Source of the DNA: Megalopta genalis
Lineage: Eukaryota > Arthropoda > Insecta > Hymenoptera > Halictidae
Length of the DNA stretch: 64,000 nt
Assembly (NCBI RefSeq): GCF_051020955.1
Contig: NC_135018.1
Coordinates: 12,835,439-12,899,438, forward strand
Direction of reading: 5' to 3'
Part shown: positions 38,801-51,067 of the stretch, piece by piece
Layout: every line of letters starts with the position of its first letter
Numbering within the stretch: position 1 is the first letter of the stretch
Program-made: the position numbers and the translations under genes
Notes under the pieces: model-generated
What the model was told of the DNA's origin: nothing
The model's input: only the letters and a program-made list of their open reading frames with translations
Databases searched by the model: none

Positions 38801-41800
38801 TAGGTGCCTTGTTCATTGCAGTAGTAATAGTAGAGCGGCGATTTCAAGAAAATGTTACCTAGTGTTGAATTTTGATGAAAAAGATGTTGGTGTACTAATT
38901 TCAACTAATTCAAATTATTAGATGAAGAAATAAAATTATACAGAAATAAAATTGATGCAGAAAATTTTTATTTTGCATAAAGATCTGCGGTCTAATAATT
39001 ATCTGCATTAGGATCTTCTATAATTTGAAACGAAAGTACAATTTAAAGGATATTATTTCTTAACGTTAAAATAGCAAGGCTAGCCTTGTGTGGAACATGT
39101 TTCTATTTAGTTACGGAAAATGAAAGGAAGGATAGTTAAAGGAAGACGAAGTATGAATATGTACATTAAATCTTCCGAAGCGTCACATAGCACAATTTCT
39201 ATCTTTTTTTTCAGCTCGAATGGGTCTGCGAAAATGCTTTCCTCGGCTCCGCAGCCCAATCAGCCTTTTTCGTGGGCAGTATTATTGGCGGTTTGATATT
39301 TGGTTACATAGCCGACCACCATGGAAGAATTCCAGCGTTGGTCGCCTGTAATACGGTTGGATTTATCGCGTCCGTGGGCACGGCGTTCTGCAACAGCTTT
39401 TGGAGCTTCTGTTTAGCAAGATTAGTAGTCGGCACGTCGTTTGATAACTGCTTTAACGTACTTTTCATTATTGGTAAGTCGTTTTTATTTAACGCTTCAT
39501 TTAACACTCGGCCGATTTGTAAATTGAAGCTCCATTCGCGATAAGACAGTGCAGATCAAAATTATAAGTTTACTTTTAACTTGTTTATTATCAAACTTGC
39601 AATAGAACTATTACTTTTACTTTTGCAGAATCACGTAAAAATATGTAAAAATAAAGTCATAAAATAAAATTTTCCAATATTCACACAGAAACAATGAATT
39701 ATTGTCGTTTCCAGAAAGTTGCTATTCATAAGATGACTAAAATTATAAGTTCAGTTACAAGAAACTTTATATTTATAATATATTGATAACAAAATTTGGA
39801 CAATTATTGGGTATTCCGCACGTATCTCAACAACTTTTTACAAGTAAACAAGTTTAATTGCTTAACTGTTATCTGAAGGTTAAGAAAATGTTATTGAACA
39901 AAATAAGGATAATCCCGTCTAGTAAAGTTTGCATTGTTTAAATATTATATCTTTGAAGCTATCCCTGTAAATTCACGGAAGATTCCGAACTACTTATATT
40001 ACAAATCGAATTTGTAATAAAAATTCTATACAGAGAGAAACAAACATCTATGAATATTTTCACCAAAGATACGATTAAATATATTCTTATTTATAATCGC
40101 ACTATAACTACGTTAATAAAAGTAACTACTGCATCTTGTACGTGTTCTTTCAGTGATCGAGTACGTCGGCCCGAAATACCGAACCCTTGTCGCGAACATG
40201 TCCTTCGGGCTTTATTTCGCAGCAGCTGCGAGTCTTTTGCCATGGATCGCTTATTGGATCTCCGATTGGCGAATTTTGAGCATGGCCACCGCCTGTCCCA
40301 TGGTCGTTGCTTTCATAGGACCATGGATTGTCCCAGAAAGTGCACGGTAAGTTCGGCGAAATAAATTCATTTCATCTCCTCATAAGACGAATTAGATTAT
40401 TTCAAATGCAGTGGAAGAACAAGGCATTGCAATGAGTTAGTTTTTTCTGACAATATAAGTTAAGGAGGTAAGTGTAGCATAAATTAACAGAAACCCCCCG
40501 ACCTTTTACTTATTTCATTGTACATACTACAGTGAATACCTTTATCATCGATATTCGGGATTTTTTATGATCACAATTGATTGATAATAATGTGTCAAAA
40601 ATATACAGGATGTCCCAAAATGTTGTAAATTCCTGAATCGTCTTAATTTGAAATAACTTTCTCCTTAGGGGCAAATGTTTATTGCAGGTTTATTAAAGAG
40701 TTATTACGATGGATAGAATTTTACAATTTGGTATTTTGTTTACTACGATTCCACACCTGTTCTAGTCTGTGATATTATTACATAGTAACGACAAGTAACG
40801 ACATCAATTTCAAGAAACGAGAGTTGACCAAAAATCTCTTCTCTTAATAGTTTTAATTATTTAGAAATAGCTTGCCTGTGTCCTTTTATTCTGTTGATGT
40901 TCTTCGTATTTTGTCGTTTTATTTTATCATTTGTCTCATAAATGCATAAAATCCGCACTTTAGTATTAACTTATTAAAATGATGTGATAAATTACAACAA
41001 TTTAATCTCCTATAATTTTATAAAAATGATTTCACCTGACTGTATTGTAAATCGATGTAGTGACAGATTGAATTGAGCTGGTTTACTGAAGTCACTGTCA
41101 TTATTATTATCAAAAAATATTCATTTATTCATGTATACATATAATTTCTATGTTACAGTTGGTACATTACCAGCGGCAAAATCGACAGAGCGATCGAGAT
41201 GCTGAAAAAGTTCGCAAAGGTGAATGGCAAAGAAGTGAAGCCAGAAATCTTCGAGGAGTTCGAGAAGAGCTGCAGGTCGATGATTGAGAAGGATAAATCG
41301 CATAACCAATACACCGTTCTGCATCTCTTTAAGAAGCCGAGGCTAGCTCGTATTACTATTATGCTCATTATTTATTGGTGAGTTTATTAAATTTCCTAAT
41401 GCTTTGAATCGATCGAGCGATATTCCATTTGTGTACTGTATGTATACATATACAGTGGCCCACAAAACCTTCTAAAACATAACTTTTTCAAAACTGGACT
41501 AAGTGACTTGAATTTTTTTAGATAATAGACGGACTAGTATACTAAACAATGACCAAAACGATTTTTTTTATTTTTCTATTATTTTGAATGACAAAAAAAA
41601 AATAAAAAAATTTCGTTTTTTAACTTTTTTATCTGATCTTGTAACGAGAATTAAAAAAATGCTTCTCGTAGATCTCGGTAATTTTTATGCATGCTGAAAA
41701 TATGATCGAAATCGGTTGACGTTGTCATGAGTTACAACAAATTAAAGATGGCAAAAATCGCAGTTTTGTCACGATTTTAATTACAAACTGTAAGAAGTCT

Positions 41801-44800
41801 GCAGTTTTTAAAATCTTTCAACGCCTGTAGCTCGACTCTCGGTTAACCGATTTCGATCAAATTTTCAGCACGCATATAAATTACCGAGATGTACGAGAAG
41901 CATTTTTTTAATTCTCGTTACAAGGTCAGATGAAAAAGTTAAAAAACGAAATTTTTTTATTTTTTTCTGTCATTCCAAATAATAGCATTGTCCAGTATAC
42001 TAGTCCCTCTATCATCTAAAAAGAAATTCAAGTTATTTAGTCCAATTTCAAGAAAGTTATTGCATTTTAAAAGGTATGCGAACACTTTTGTGGGCCATAT
42101 ATATCTCCCTGAAAAATAAGATGTCCCCGAAATCACAGTGCATGTAAATCTAAATTGCAAAATTTATAATATTTGTTCATTTAACATTTCTTTTTCGAGA
42201 AAGACGAATCTAAAAATTTGGTTAAATTTGGTTAATATGGATACTATCGAATGGAAATCAACTGACATGTGTCTTAATGACCGACCCATTCTACTTCTTG
42301 TACGCTTTAAGCATGCAAACTTGACGGATTGTCAATCTTGCTTTTTTAGAAAACAAAGCCTCAAACGAAAAATTGTTATCTCTTTCTTTCGACTTAGTTC
42401 TCCACATTTTGGAAACGCTCTGTATATAAAGTTTGTACCCTCTATCAAACTATACTAACACACGTAACCCCTTACAATCGAATGGTAACTTTGAGGCTTT
42501 ACTAAAAAAATTGTTGCATCACCTATAATAATAATTTTTAAATTATCAAATTTGTTTATATTTAAAAGACTGTTTAAAATGTAACTGTTTTATGTGATGT
42601 AAAGTCATATAAAATGAGAACACTGTAAGTCAGAAAATTAATTTCAGATTTATTGTTAAAGTGTCTCCGAGTACAAAGGGTTAATCAATCTATTTCCTCT
42701 ACATGTTGTTCATACGAAATATAGTGCCCTATAAATAGCAATGTTGATAAATATACATATGTATTATAGATCTTGCACGTGACATATCACGATCACTCAC
42801 GCGTGTGTTAAGTATCCAGGCTGCTGCGCCATCCGCTAAAAGAGCAGCAAGAAGCTAAAACTTAGCGATTGATCGGCCACGTGATTTGTTCGTTGTTTCC
42901 AGGCTTTTGATGGTGTGGGTGTTCGACGGCCATGTCTGGAACATGAAACTTCTCGACCCAGACGTATTCACATCCTTTTCTTTGGCCTCCCTGACGGAAC
43001 TTCCCGCCGCCATTCTGCTCGCCCTCTTTTTGGACAGATGGGGCAGACGATGGATGGGCTTCGCCTCGATGTTCCTCTGCGGAATTTTCTCCTTTATCGC
43101 TATATCTACACCTCCTGGTAAGTTTTCGTTTCTTCATTTTCTCATTTCCTCGTTTCCTCGATTTCTCATTTTTTCTCATTTCTCATTCTCCATCTGTAAC
43201 CGATGATTTCGTTAACCTAACACGTCTTCAGCAACATAAAAAACATGTCTTGATGCCATGGTCGTGCGCGTTCTAGTATGATCTCTTATGTTTCCAATTG
43301 CCGTGTATCTCGCTCAATGACAAAATATTTTCTTTTATTTTGCATCTATGTTCTGATGATAGGTTGTTACAAATTTTGATCCTGACATAACATAATCTAA
43401 TTTACATAATATCACATGTAGAACTTAAAGAATTTTTCGTACTTTAATTATGCAGATAGCAATAGAGATTGTTACGTATTCCTTTGCCACTCTTTTTTCC
43501 TATAAATCTCTATTTCTGCACTGTCTTTTATTTCCACTTTTCATGTTTTCAAATTCATTTTGATTCGAAACACGTGACCTAATCCAACGCAGATAGCTAG
43601 AGTCATACCTGACCATGTGATTCGTAGCAATAATACTATTGAATAGGAATCAACCGGCGCGTCTGATCATGGTCTATCTATTCTACTTAACGTCATGCTT
43701 CGTATAAGCCACGTGGATCTTCCAACTCAGTTTTCTCGAAAACAAGACTTAAATGAAGAAATGTTATCTTATTTCTGACTTATTTTTGCATGTAGAATAA
43801 CCGCTATTAATAACCGCAAATATGTTTATTTAAAAGTTTATTCATTTATCCGTTTAAATAAACATGTTCGTAATGTTTGAGCGGAGCGGAATGCCGTTAG
43901 CGTGTAGCAGCCCCTGAAACACTTTAAACTTTAAAAGCATTTCCATTCTCACTCAACACATTTTTTAAAATATCACAGTACCATTCAAGACAATGACCTT
44001 CAAAGCGATCAACAGAAAAAAGATAAATAAAATGGTTGTACTTCCCCCTTAAAATTGAGTGACTATCGTATTTAAAATTTCTCCCGAAAATATCGTTTCT
44101 GAAACATTTAGATTTAACGTTTTCGAATGAATACCCTATGAATTGATGTTGCGATGCACAGAAATTAGCGCGCGTGTTTCTGTACCCATCCGGGATTGTA
44201 AGGATTGAATCGATCGCGGACGCGCTTTGATTCCTGTGTCGCTGTTTAATTGTCCACCAAATTAATCTTGGGCAGTTGGATCCGATTGGTGAAGTGGTGG
44301 TTGCGCGTACAATTATTGTAATCGTCTGTCCTCGATTACTGGAGGAAGATTGTCCCGAACGATGGATTGTTTTCGAATGATTGTTTTCTAAATGCGTCTT
44401 TCGAGATCGCGAGACCGTCGAATAAATTCTCTTCGGTACGAACCCGAGAAGCTAGTTATGTCCCCTGATGTCCCTTGGTCGCATATTTATTATAATAACC
44501 TCGGTAAGGGTGGGAGCGATCCTGCATGGACGTAAAATCTTCCAAGACCTTGGCAAGGTTGCGAGCTTCTTCCAGGTTAACCATCGGTAGCCTCGAATGC
44601 TGGTACGATTTCAGGATACCCTTCGGAAGTGCCAAGTTTATGACACGTCACGACTATTGAGAAGGACGAAACGGACGGTTGAACATCGAATGGTCGCCAA
44701 ATGTTGAAAAAGTCTCAATCTCAAAAATAGCCTTTCGTCACGTCCGTGTCATAAACTTTGTCTCATAAATATGTTTTGTTCCGGAACACCCTATATATAA

Positions 44801-46895
44801 TATTTTACATATAGAAGCGATTACGGTTACATTCTCAGGGTGTATATTCTGTACGCTGTTGACAGTTAAAGTTAGAGGGTTAATATTGGTGAGCGAGTCG
44901 ATTCGGATCGCGTGCACCAGCGACGGAGTGGAACGCAACAAGGAATTTACATATTTCTCAACTTGTTCAAGGTGCACCAACGGTCACTATGGCGATCATA
45001 GCCCGTCTTGGAGTTAATATCGCCGCGAACATCGGCTTCCAATATGCGGCGGAAATGCTACCAACTGTGGTGCGGGCGCAAGGTGTGTCCTTGATTCACA
45101 TCATTGGTTATTTGGCTCACATTTTGGGACCCTACATCATTTATCTGGTGAGCATGTAATTCTTTTAAAACTTTCGTTTCTTAAAATTCTGAATCAGATT
45201 TCACATTATATGGATTATACTAGATTTCATCATCCTGAGATAACTATTCTATAATATCGTATACAGTAATATGTTAAATATATGAAAAATAAAATCTTAA
45301 CGAATACATACGTAGTACTGTTCTACGTAATTATCTTCCAAGTATTGCTAAAAATACAATAATCACAACAACAAAAATATAAGTTGAATGTTAATTTTTG
45401 CCGCACGTGCACGATTAACGTGATAACATTGAAGGTAACTAAGGAAATAATTATAGAGTGTATTCTTTTCTATAGAATATCACCGGTTCGATGTAATTAC
45501 ACATCCGATACTTCTCGAGATTCTTATCGAAGATTTTATCTCGTGTTACTCTTTGTTCATATTGTCAAGCTCTTCAATCTACCCATTAGCAGCTATGTAT
45601 TAAGTCTAATGTCTATGAAATTACACTCGTCTTGAGATTGGAACGGCTACTTACTCTTCTTTTTCTTAATCAAGGAGAAATAGATTTGCATTCGAGAGAC
45701 AATAATTATCTCCTCAGAGTCGAGATGTCTTTGATCATGTTTTACATTTAAAGTTACAGTGATGAGGCACGTTATCCCGACCGCGATAAATATTTATCTT
45801 TTGCACTAAAAATAGTGACTCTATGGTGCTATTATTGTGCCGTAATTCAAGAGAATTTTGACATTATTTAATAAATTGCTAGAAATCATAAAATAAAAAT
45901 TAATATTAAGAATGATAATAGTGGTGATAATAGTGATAATATATAATATAATGTCACTATTAAGTGAACAATAGGAGAAGACATGTCTAGGTGCAAAGGG
46001 TTAATCATTAATATGAAAACAATGTCACAGAAACATGAACTTGATTGACATTTTAGGCTGATGTCGATCCTGCTCTGCCCCTCATCACTCTCGGCTTGTT
46101 ATCTTTCCTGCATGCATTCTTGACACTCGGCTTGCCAGAAACCTTGAACCAAGATTTACCGGAAACCCTGCAAGAAGGCAACGATTTTGGCAGGGATCAA
46201 AGTTTCTGGTGGATCCCCTGCATATCCTCGTAAGTAACATTTCTTATTTTTCCTGGATCATCTTGATTATTTTAAAGTAATTTTCTTCCAGTAGCCATAT
46301 TGTAGCAAATATTTATCATACAAATTTTAATGATTTATACCATCCAACAATAAAAGACAACAAAATTTTCCATTCATTTTAAAAGGTCTAATTTTAAAAG
46401 GTGTATAATTTCGCACACATGATATAATATTTATAATATTTATTATAATATTACATTATATATTTTTAGTAACTAATGTAACATTTATCGATCTTCCTTC
46501 GAGCACCTGATCAATTATAAACAATTATTCCAACTATTGCATAAATTCTCAGTTTCTCCGAGAATTATATAGAGTGCGACCGAAATGTAGAACACTGAGG
46601 TTTAGTTTTGAAGAAATCGATTTCGAATATCATCAAAATTAAGCATCGAATGAACAACTTGTATTCTCTAATTCTTTATTATTTTTCAAGACATTACCCG
46701 GCTAACATATTGTTCGGCCATACCCAGTATAAACAGATATTACATATTTATAATTCGCTCTGTAAGTTTCGATTGTTCAAGTTCTGTTATATTTTTAGGA
46801 GTGACCCGCTGAAGAAGTCCCACCGGAAGAAGCAAGGTCTCGCAAATCCTGCGTTCGCCGGTAGCATACAGAAGATCGACTGTACGAGATTATAG
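32847..46895 (+). CDS. SLC22-family organic ion transporter (MFS), complete, 9 exons
   Basis: Exons: 32847-33094, 37606-37816, 39215-39473, 40154-40346, 41159-41377, 42903-43117, 44972-45147, 46057-46229, 46799-46895. All introns are GT-AG and the join is open for 596 codons plus TAG, near the family's usual 550-600. Predicted role: twelve-helix plasma-membrane carrier of organic cations, zwitterions or amines. Seen: helix 1 (about 36-60); a large extracellular loop with Cys 68, 107, 134 and 158 and N-glycosylation sites NLT (77) and NHT (141); motif GYIADHHGR (183-191) between helices 2 and 3; PESARW (300-305) before the central cytoplasmic loop; DRWGRRW (421-427); LPETL in exon 8; a basic C-terminal tail. 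These are SLC22 signatures. Start chosen because an acceptor AG lies 11 bases upstream and exon 1 has the FDDILPYVGEASRYQ family opening. Insect relatives include carcinine, beta-alanine and general organic cation carriers; I cannot decide which. Expression is probably from the island at 25.5-26.3 kb. Confidence 0.93.
34326..34413. repeat. 11-bp minisatellite, 8 units
   Basis: Eight head-to-tail copies of ATGTCAAGGTT, with single-base variants (ATGTGAAGGTT twice, ATGTCAAGGTG at both ends). Confidence 0.95.
36362..36369. promoter_or_regulatory. CRE palindrome TGACGTCA inside intron
   Basis: A perfect site at the edge of the intronic GC-rich patch. It could serve an internal promoter. Motif evidence only. 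Confidence 0.3.
37817..39214 (+). other. Second coding intron of the transporter gene
   Basis: Bounded by GAG|GTGAGT and TTTTTTCAG|CTC. No further feature recognised beyond a short AGGAATCAAAAT direct duplication near 38584. Confidence 0.8.
40347..41158 (+). other. Fourth coding intron with a dispersed-repeat end
   Basis: Bounded by ACG|GTAAGT and TGTTACAG|TTG. From about 40611 it holds CAGGATGTCCCAAAATG, similar to CAGGGTGTCCCAGGTTTT at 61279. It is the end of a dispersed insect repeat whose class I cannot name. Confidence 0.6.
41453..42097. mobile_element. Tc1/mariner-like MITE, copy C, in transporter intron 5
   Basis: The left end is CAGTGGCCCACAAAACCTTC with a TA flank. The right end, inverted, is TGGCCCACAAAAGTGTTCGC with the last bases lost. 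The internal words of copies A and B are shared. Confidence 0.8.
42236..42430. repeat. Dispersed repeat, copy 1
   Basis: It shares an ordered series of words with 43634-43800: ACTATCGAATGGAAATCAAC, a CATTCTACTT segment, AGAAAACAAAGCCTCAAACG, TTGTTATCT and a CGACTTA end. Probably remnants of one transposon family. It interrupts no exon. Confidence 0.5.
43118..44971 (+). other. Sixth coding intron of the transporter gene
   Basis: Bounded by CCTG|GTAAG and TTGTTCAAG|GTG. The acceptor lacks a long pyrimidine tract but is the only one that keeps the frame. It holds dispersed-repeat copy 2 and a GC-richer section at 44160-44680 without recognised function. Confidence 0.75.
43634..43800. repeat. 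Dispersed repeat, copy 2
   Basis: It parallels 42236-42430: ACTATTGAATAGGAATCAAC, CTATTCTACTT, TTTTCTCGAAAACAAGAC, AAATGTTATCTT and GACTTATTTTTGCATGTAGA. A third, weaker relative lies at 55385-55460. Confidence 0.5.
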
Positions 46896-47355
46896 CGATC
46901 GTTCGACAGTGACTGGCATCGATCAGTGAAACTTGCCAAATCCTCTGTAAATATAGTCATTAAAGAGTGTGAGTGTGATGTTACGTGTTAAAGTCTGCTG
47001 CGAGTGTGCTGATTGTGAAAAGTATTGGTAGACCCAGGGAATTACACTAGAAGAGACAAAAACGTTGAGATTCCTTGAGCGGATCTTGCTCGGCTAATAA
47101 TACTGTCGGTATTAATAATATTAATTAATTAATTTATAAATATTGACAGCAGTGGTACTGATCGTGTGTAGGCAGCGACGATTGATCGACATTGAATTTC
47201 TTATTCCTGAAGCATCAATGACGTGAAGTTATTAGTACAATATTAACGGCGACTGCTCTGCGTTTTATGCATTTGTACTATACATAGATTATTTTACATT
47301 CCTTACGGTCTAAACATGCAGTCAGATTAATAAAGTATAATACTAATTTACTAAG
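46896..47355 (+). other. 3' UTR of the transporter gene
   Basis: After the stop there is an ATTAAA at 46959 and a better AATAAA at 47329-47334, which probably ends the transcript near 47350. TAATTAATTAATT-type DNA lies between them. Confidence 0.5.
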
Positions 47356-50300
47356 TTTATAGTCACTTCCTACAAAATTAACTAATCCATTTCATGCATC
47401 GGGAATGAAATTGTATTCGGAACGAAGCTCGCTAATTTGAACAACTTACTGCTCGCTATTGAAGAGTCAAGTGATATTGCTTGCTTCTTATTTCTCAATC
47501 GTTTACTTATGATGGAAATGCATAAAATTCGCAGCTCTGTGTAGAATTCGGTCAAGCAGATCAGACACACGCAAGTTGTAAACTAGTGTCTATAAAAAGC
47601 GAAACAAAACAAGGATCAAAAATAACAATTAGTCTTGATCTTTTTTTTACAAGAAAATCGATAAGGTTAGTTGAATTAAAAGGGATATTAACAAAATCTA
47701 GAGAAAGATTGTATCAGAATAACCACATAACTGAAATCTTTCGATCTTTAAACGATTTGATTACAAATAATAATTAGAAATAACCAAAAATTTATTTTAT
47801 TACCGATTGTCATTATACATTGTACATATTATATAATAAGGAAAATCTGTTTCGGTTGTACATAATAGTCGTCGGTGGGAAAAATTTATTTCAGTAGCTC
47901 CAGGAATCAAAATAAGTTTCTTTCGCCGATGACTGCCGATTTATGCAAAATAAATATTGTCTTCATAATTGTAATGAGTCGAAAATAATATAAATCTTTT
48001 AACTGTTGTCCACTTGATTATCAACAATGGTTATGGATCATGAAAAAGACTTCTCAACCATATATATTTATTATTTTCAATCTCAGAAAGATTTTAGTAA
48101 AAGAAATAATTCTTATCCTATGACTTGTTTCATGTGGGTCCATAACAGTTATGGTCCTTGAAACAAAGTACAAAACCCGGTGAATGTTTCTATTTTATAG
48201 CTGCGCTCATATGACTACTCTATCAGTAGGTTTCATACTGAATATAGAACATACACGTCTATGTTGAGCAGAAATAGCGACAGTAGTACTGATAGAGTAA
48301 GGTTGCAAAGATAATGATGCGGTTTGTCTTTGTTAGTATCATTTAATCAATATTATTATTGTTGTTACTATTGTTATTATTATTGACCGTGTAAGGTCCG
48401 CTTTCAAAACTCTGTAGAAAGTCGATCGTTTCTTGCACGTGAAAAAAAATGTAATTTGAAACATCAATCGAAAAACCTATCGAACAGATATTTCATAGTT
48501 TTTTGTCTGGAAATGACCTATCATCTGTCAGCATTTTTACATTTCTAATTGGAACATTGGTATTAAACTGCCGTAAATGTTGTGAACGAAATAATATCAT
48601 TGTTCTTAAAGTTATGAAATATTATCCACCAGAATATCGTATATTTAGTTTCGTTGTGCTAATGCCAAGATTAAAAGTAAGCCTCCCGATTAATATTTGA
48701 AAATGGTTTAAAACTTCTGATAACCCTAATGTATCGAAAGTCGTGTGACTTTCTTCTACGATGTAGATGTGAATAAATTATCTCGTTAGAGTTGAAACGA
48801 ATCATCGGCGAGACACTGTAGGTGTTACGAAACTCGAGCTGTCACCTGTCACGTTTACTGTACTGTAAGTAATGCGCAATTAATTTATATGGAACCCAAG
48901 CGGATCATAGGTTTGCGACATGTATTTCCGTGAAACGTCGACTCATTCGTTCCTGTATTCGCCATCAGTTACAACTGTTTTAACAATTAATCCATTACTC
49001 AACTTCAGAATACAAGGTGACCTATAATTCATGGTACAACTTGAAAGTTGACGATTCCGAATGAAAAAAAGGAAACAAAACTATACAATATGTAATTTGT
49101 TCAGTTTTAGTTGAATCTCACGTATTACCTGCAATTGACAAAATTACATACAAAACCAAAAGTTTTTAATTAAATATTTAGAAGACAAAGAGATATTAGT
49201 CAATAATTTTTGTACTTGATTAACACAATAGCTATCAGGGTCAGTTGGATCCTTAAATATCAAATCTCTATTTAAGTTGACAATTATTTCTTTTTCGTGA
49301 CCCAACAGTTGTTAAATATATTGCGAAACTCTGTGCGTTTATGTAACGTAAAAATCTGAAATAAGCTGATGAAATTTATAATCCTAAATAATTAATATAC
49401 GGTATTGTACTATTGCACTCAATATTTCACTAAGTTCAAAATTCTTTTCTGTCTGCAAAACTGTAAATGTACACGAATATCCATGGCTAATAATATTGTT
49501 ATTATAATAGGCGTCCACGTTGAAATTTGAACTATTTTGAAATAGTTTGCTGCAACAATGACATAATACAAAATTTATAGTTTTAAAGTTGTTAATGCAG
49601 GAAGAATGGTTCTGGTATATGCTTTTCATGTCAGAACACTTGTACCATTATTGCATCATCATATTTGATACAATGGAACAATTTCTATACTGACACATCT
49701 TGGTTGCATATGTAAAGTTGAAGCATAAACTATATTGAAATTGCAAGGAAAGTGTCATATTTATATTTTTTCTTTAAAACTAATGACATATTACTTGATG
49801 CATTACAAAATTTGAAAATTTGTGTAAATGAAAAAGCATGTTAACGAGATTTTGTTAGTAGAAAGATGTTATTTTTTGTCAACGATCACCATACTAAAAG
49901 TTTGGACATCACTTACAATATTGTTGTTTCTCTGAAGACAAAAAGTATTTTGTAACACACTCTTCACGATACGATAGTAAGGTTATTTGATTTGAATTAA
50001 GCTACTGATTTTCGTTCACGTTCACGATGATGATTTCAGGACCGTGTAGAATCGTATTAGAATTATTCGCGTACTTATCAGAGAAGTCCCCGCTTCCTGG
50101 CCCAGTGTAGATTATCCCGTAAGTTATACGATTTTTCCAGAGACTTGAAATTGAAATAATGTGAGTCAACGTTACCATGAATTACCTCGTTAATGTATGC
50201 GCTACATTGGACAGAAATTTTTAATCAATGTTATATTAAAGGTTTGCAAGGACTGATCTTTTCAGATATTGCAATCTTTAAAAACAGCCGTAACGAAAAT

Positions 50301-50929
50301 AGATACATATGTTAATATCTAACATAAGTAAGACATGTTCTAATACTCTATCGAGAGATTATTAGTGTAAAGTACCATTCAAGAGGATTTATGATTTTCG
50401 TGTAGGAAAGCAGAATACCAAATTTTAGAAAATGGAGCTTATTGTTGTGAATAATTTGTTGAACGAAATTGGCTAAAAAGTTGAAAATATATCATTCATT
50501 AATTACTAATTAACAATTATTTAATTCCACCTGATACACCGAGAAGAAATTTAATATTTACGGGAAAGCTTAACGGAGCTGAATTCATTCATGTAGATAA
50601 TTAAAAAGATTTAAACTTATAGAAGTACACGCTTTTTACGGTAATATATTTTAATCTGAAAACAATGTTCCAAACACATTGAAAAATAAAACGAGCAAAT
50701 GACCGAATTTTTATTTTCTTGCAATTATTAGATCATTTAATGTGTCCCGTAATACAAATGAGGTATGCAGAATATACTCGATTTTCACTAAGAAACTGTG
50801 CGACATGGAAATAGTAGTTCTTATGTTTGGTCTGTGCTCGTACCTAGCCTATGGTGATAAGTCTATGTACTTTTATTATACCTCGTCCGTACTTCTAGCA
50901 ATCAGCGTGAGATGTCAGTTTTGAGATGG
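47356..50929. other. Intergenic DNA between transporter and proteasome genes
   Basis: No gene recognised. A 13-bp inverted pair, TACTCTATCAGTA and TACTGATAGAGTA (about 48214 and 48284), could form a stem of unknown meaning. Confidence 0.5.
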
Positions 50930-51067
50930 AACCTAACCTAACCCGTGAATGAATAAGCGGCGCTGACGATAGAGTTTTGATTTTCGCCTATTCACGCCGT
51001 CTACACGTATAAACAATTTTTCTTGCTACAAAATACTACATTATTTGTAGTTACAGTCGAAAGAAGG
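50930..51067 (+). promoter_or_regulatory. Proximal promoter and 5' UTR of the proteasome gene
   Basis: A GC-richer stretch just before the start codon. It opens with AACCTAACCTAACCC, three CCTAA-type units matching the insect telomere repeat (TTAGG) in reverse. The start of transcription may lie at the initiator-like TTACAGTC, near 51055, only about ten bases before the ATG. No TATA box seen, as usual for housekeeping genes. Confidence 0.5.
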
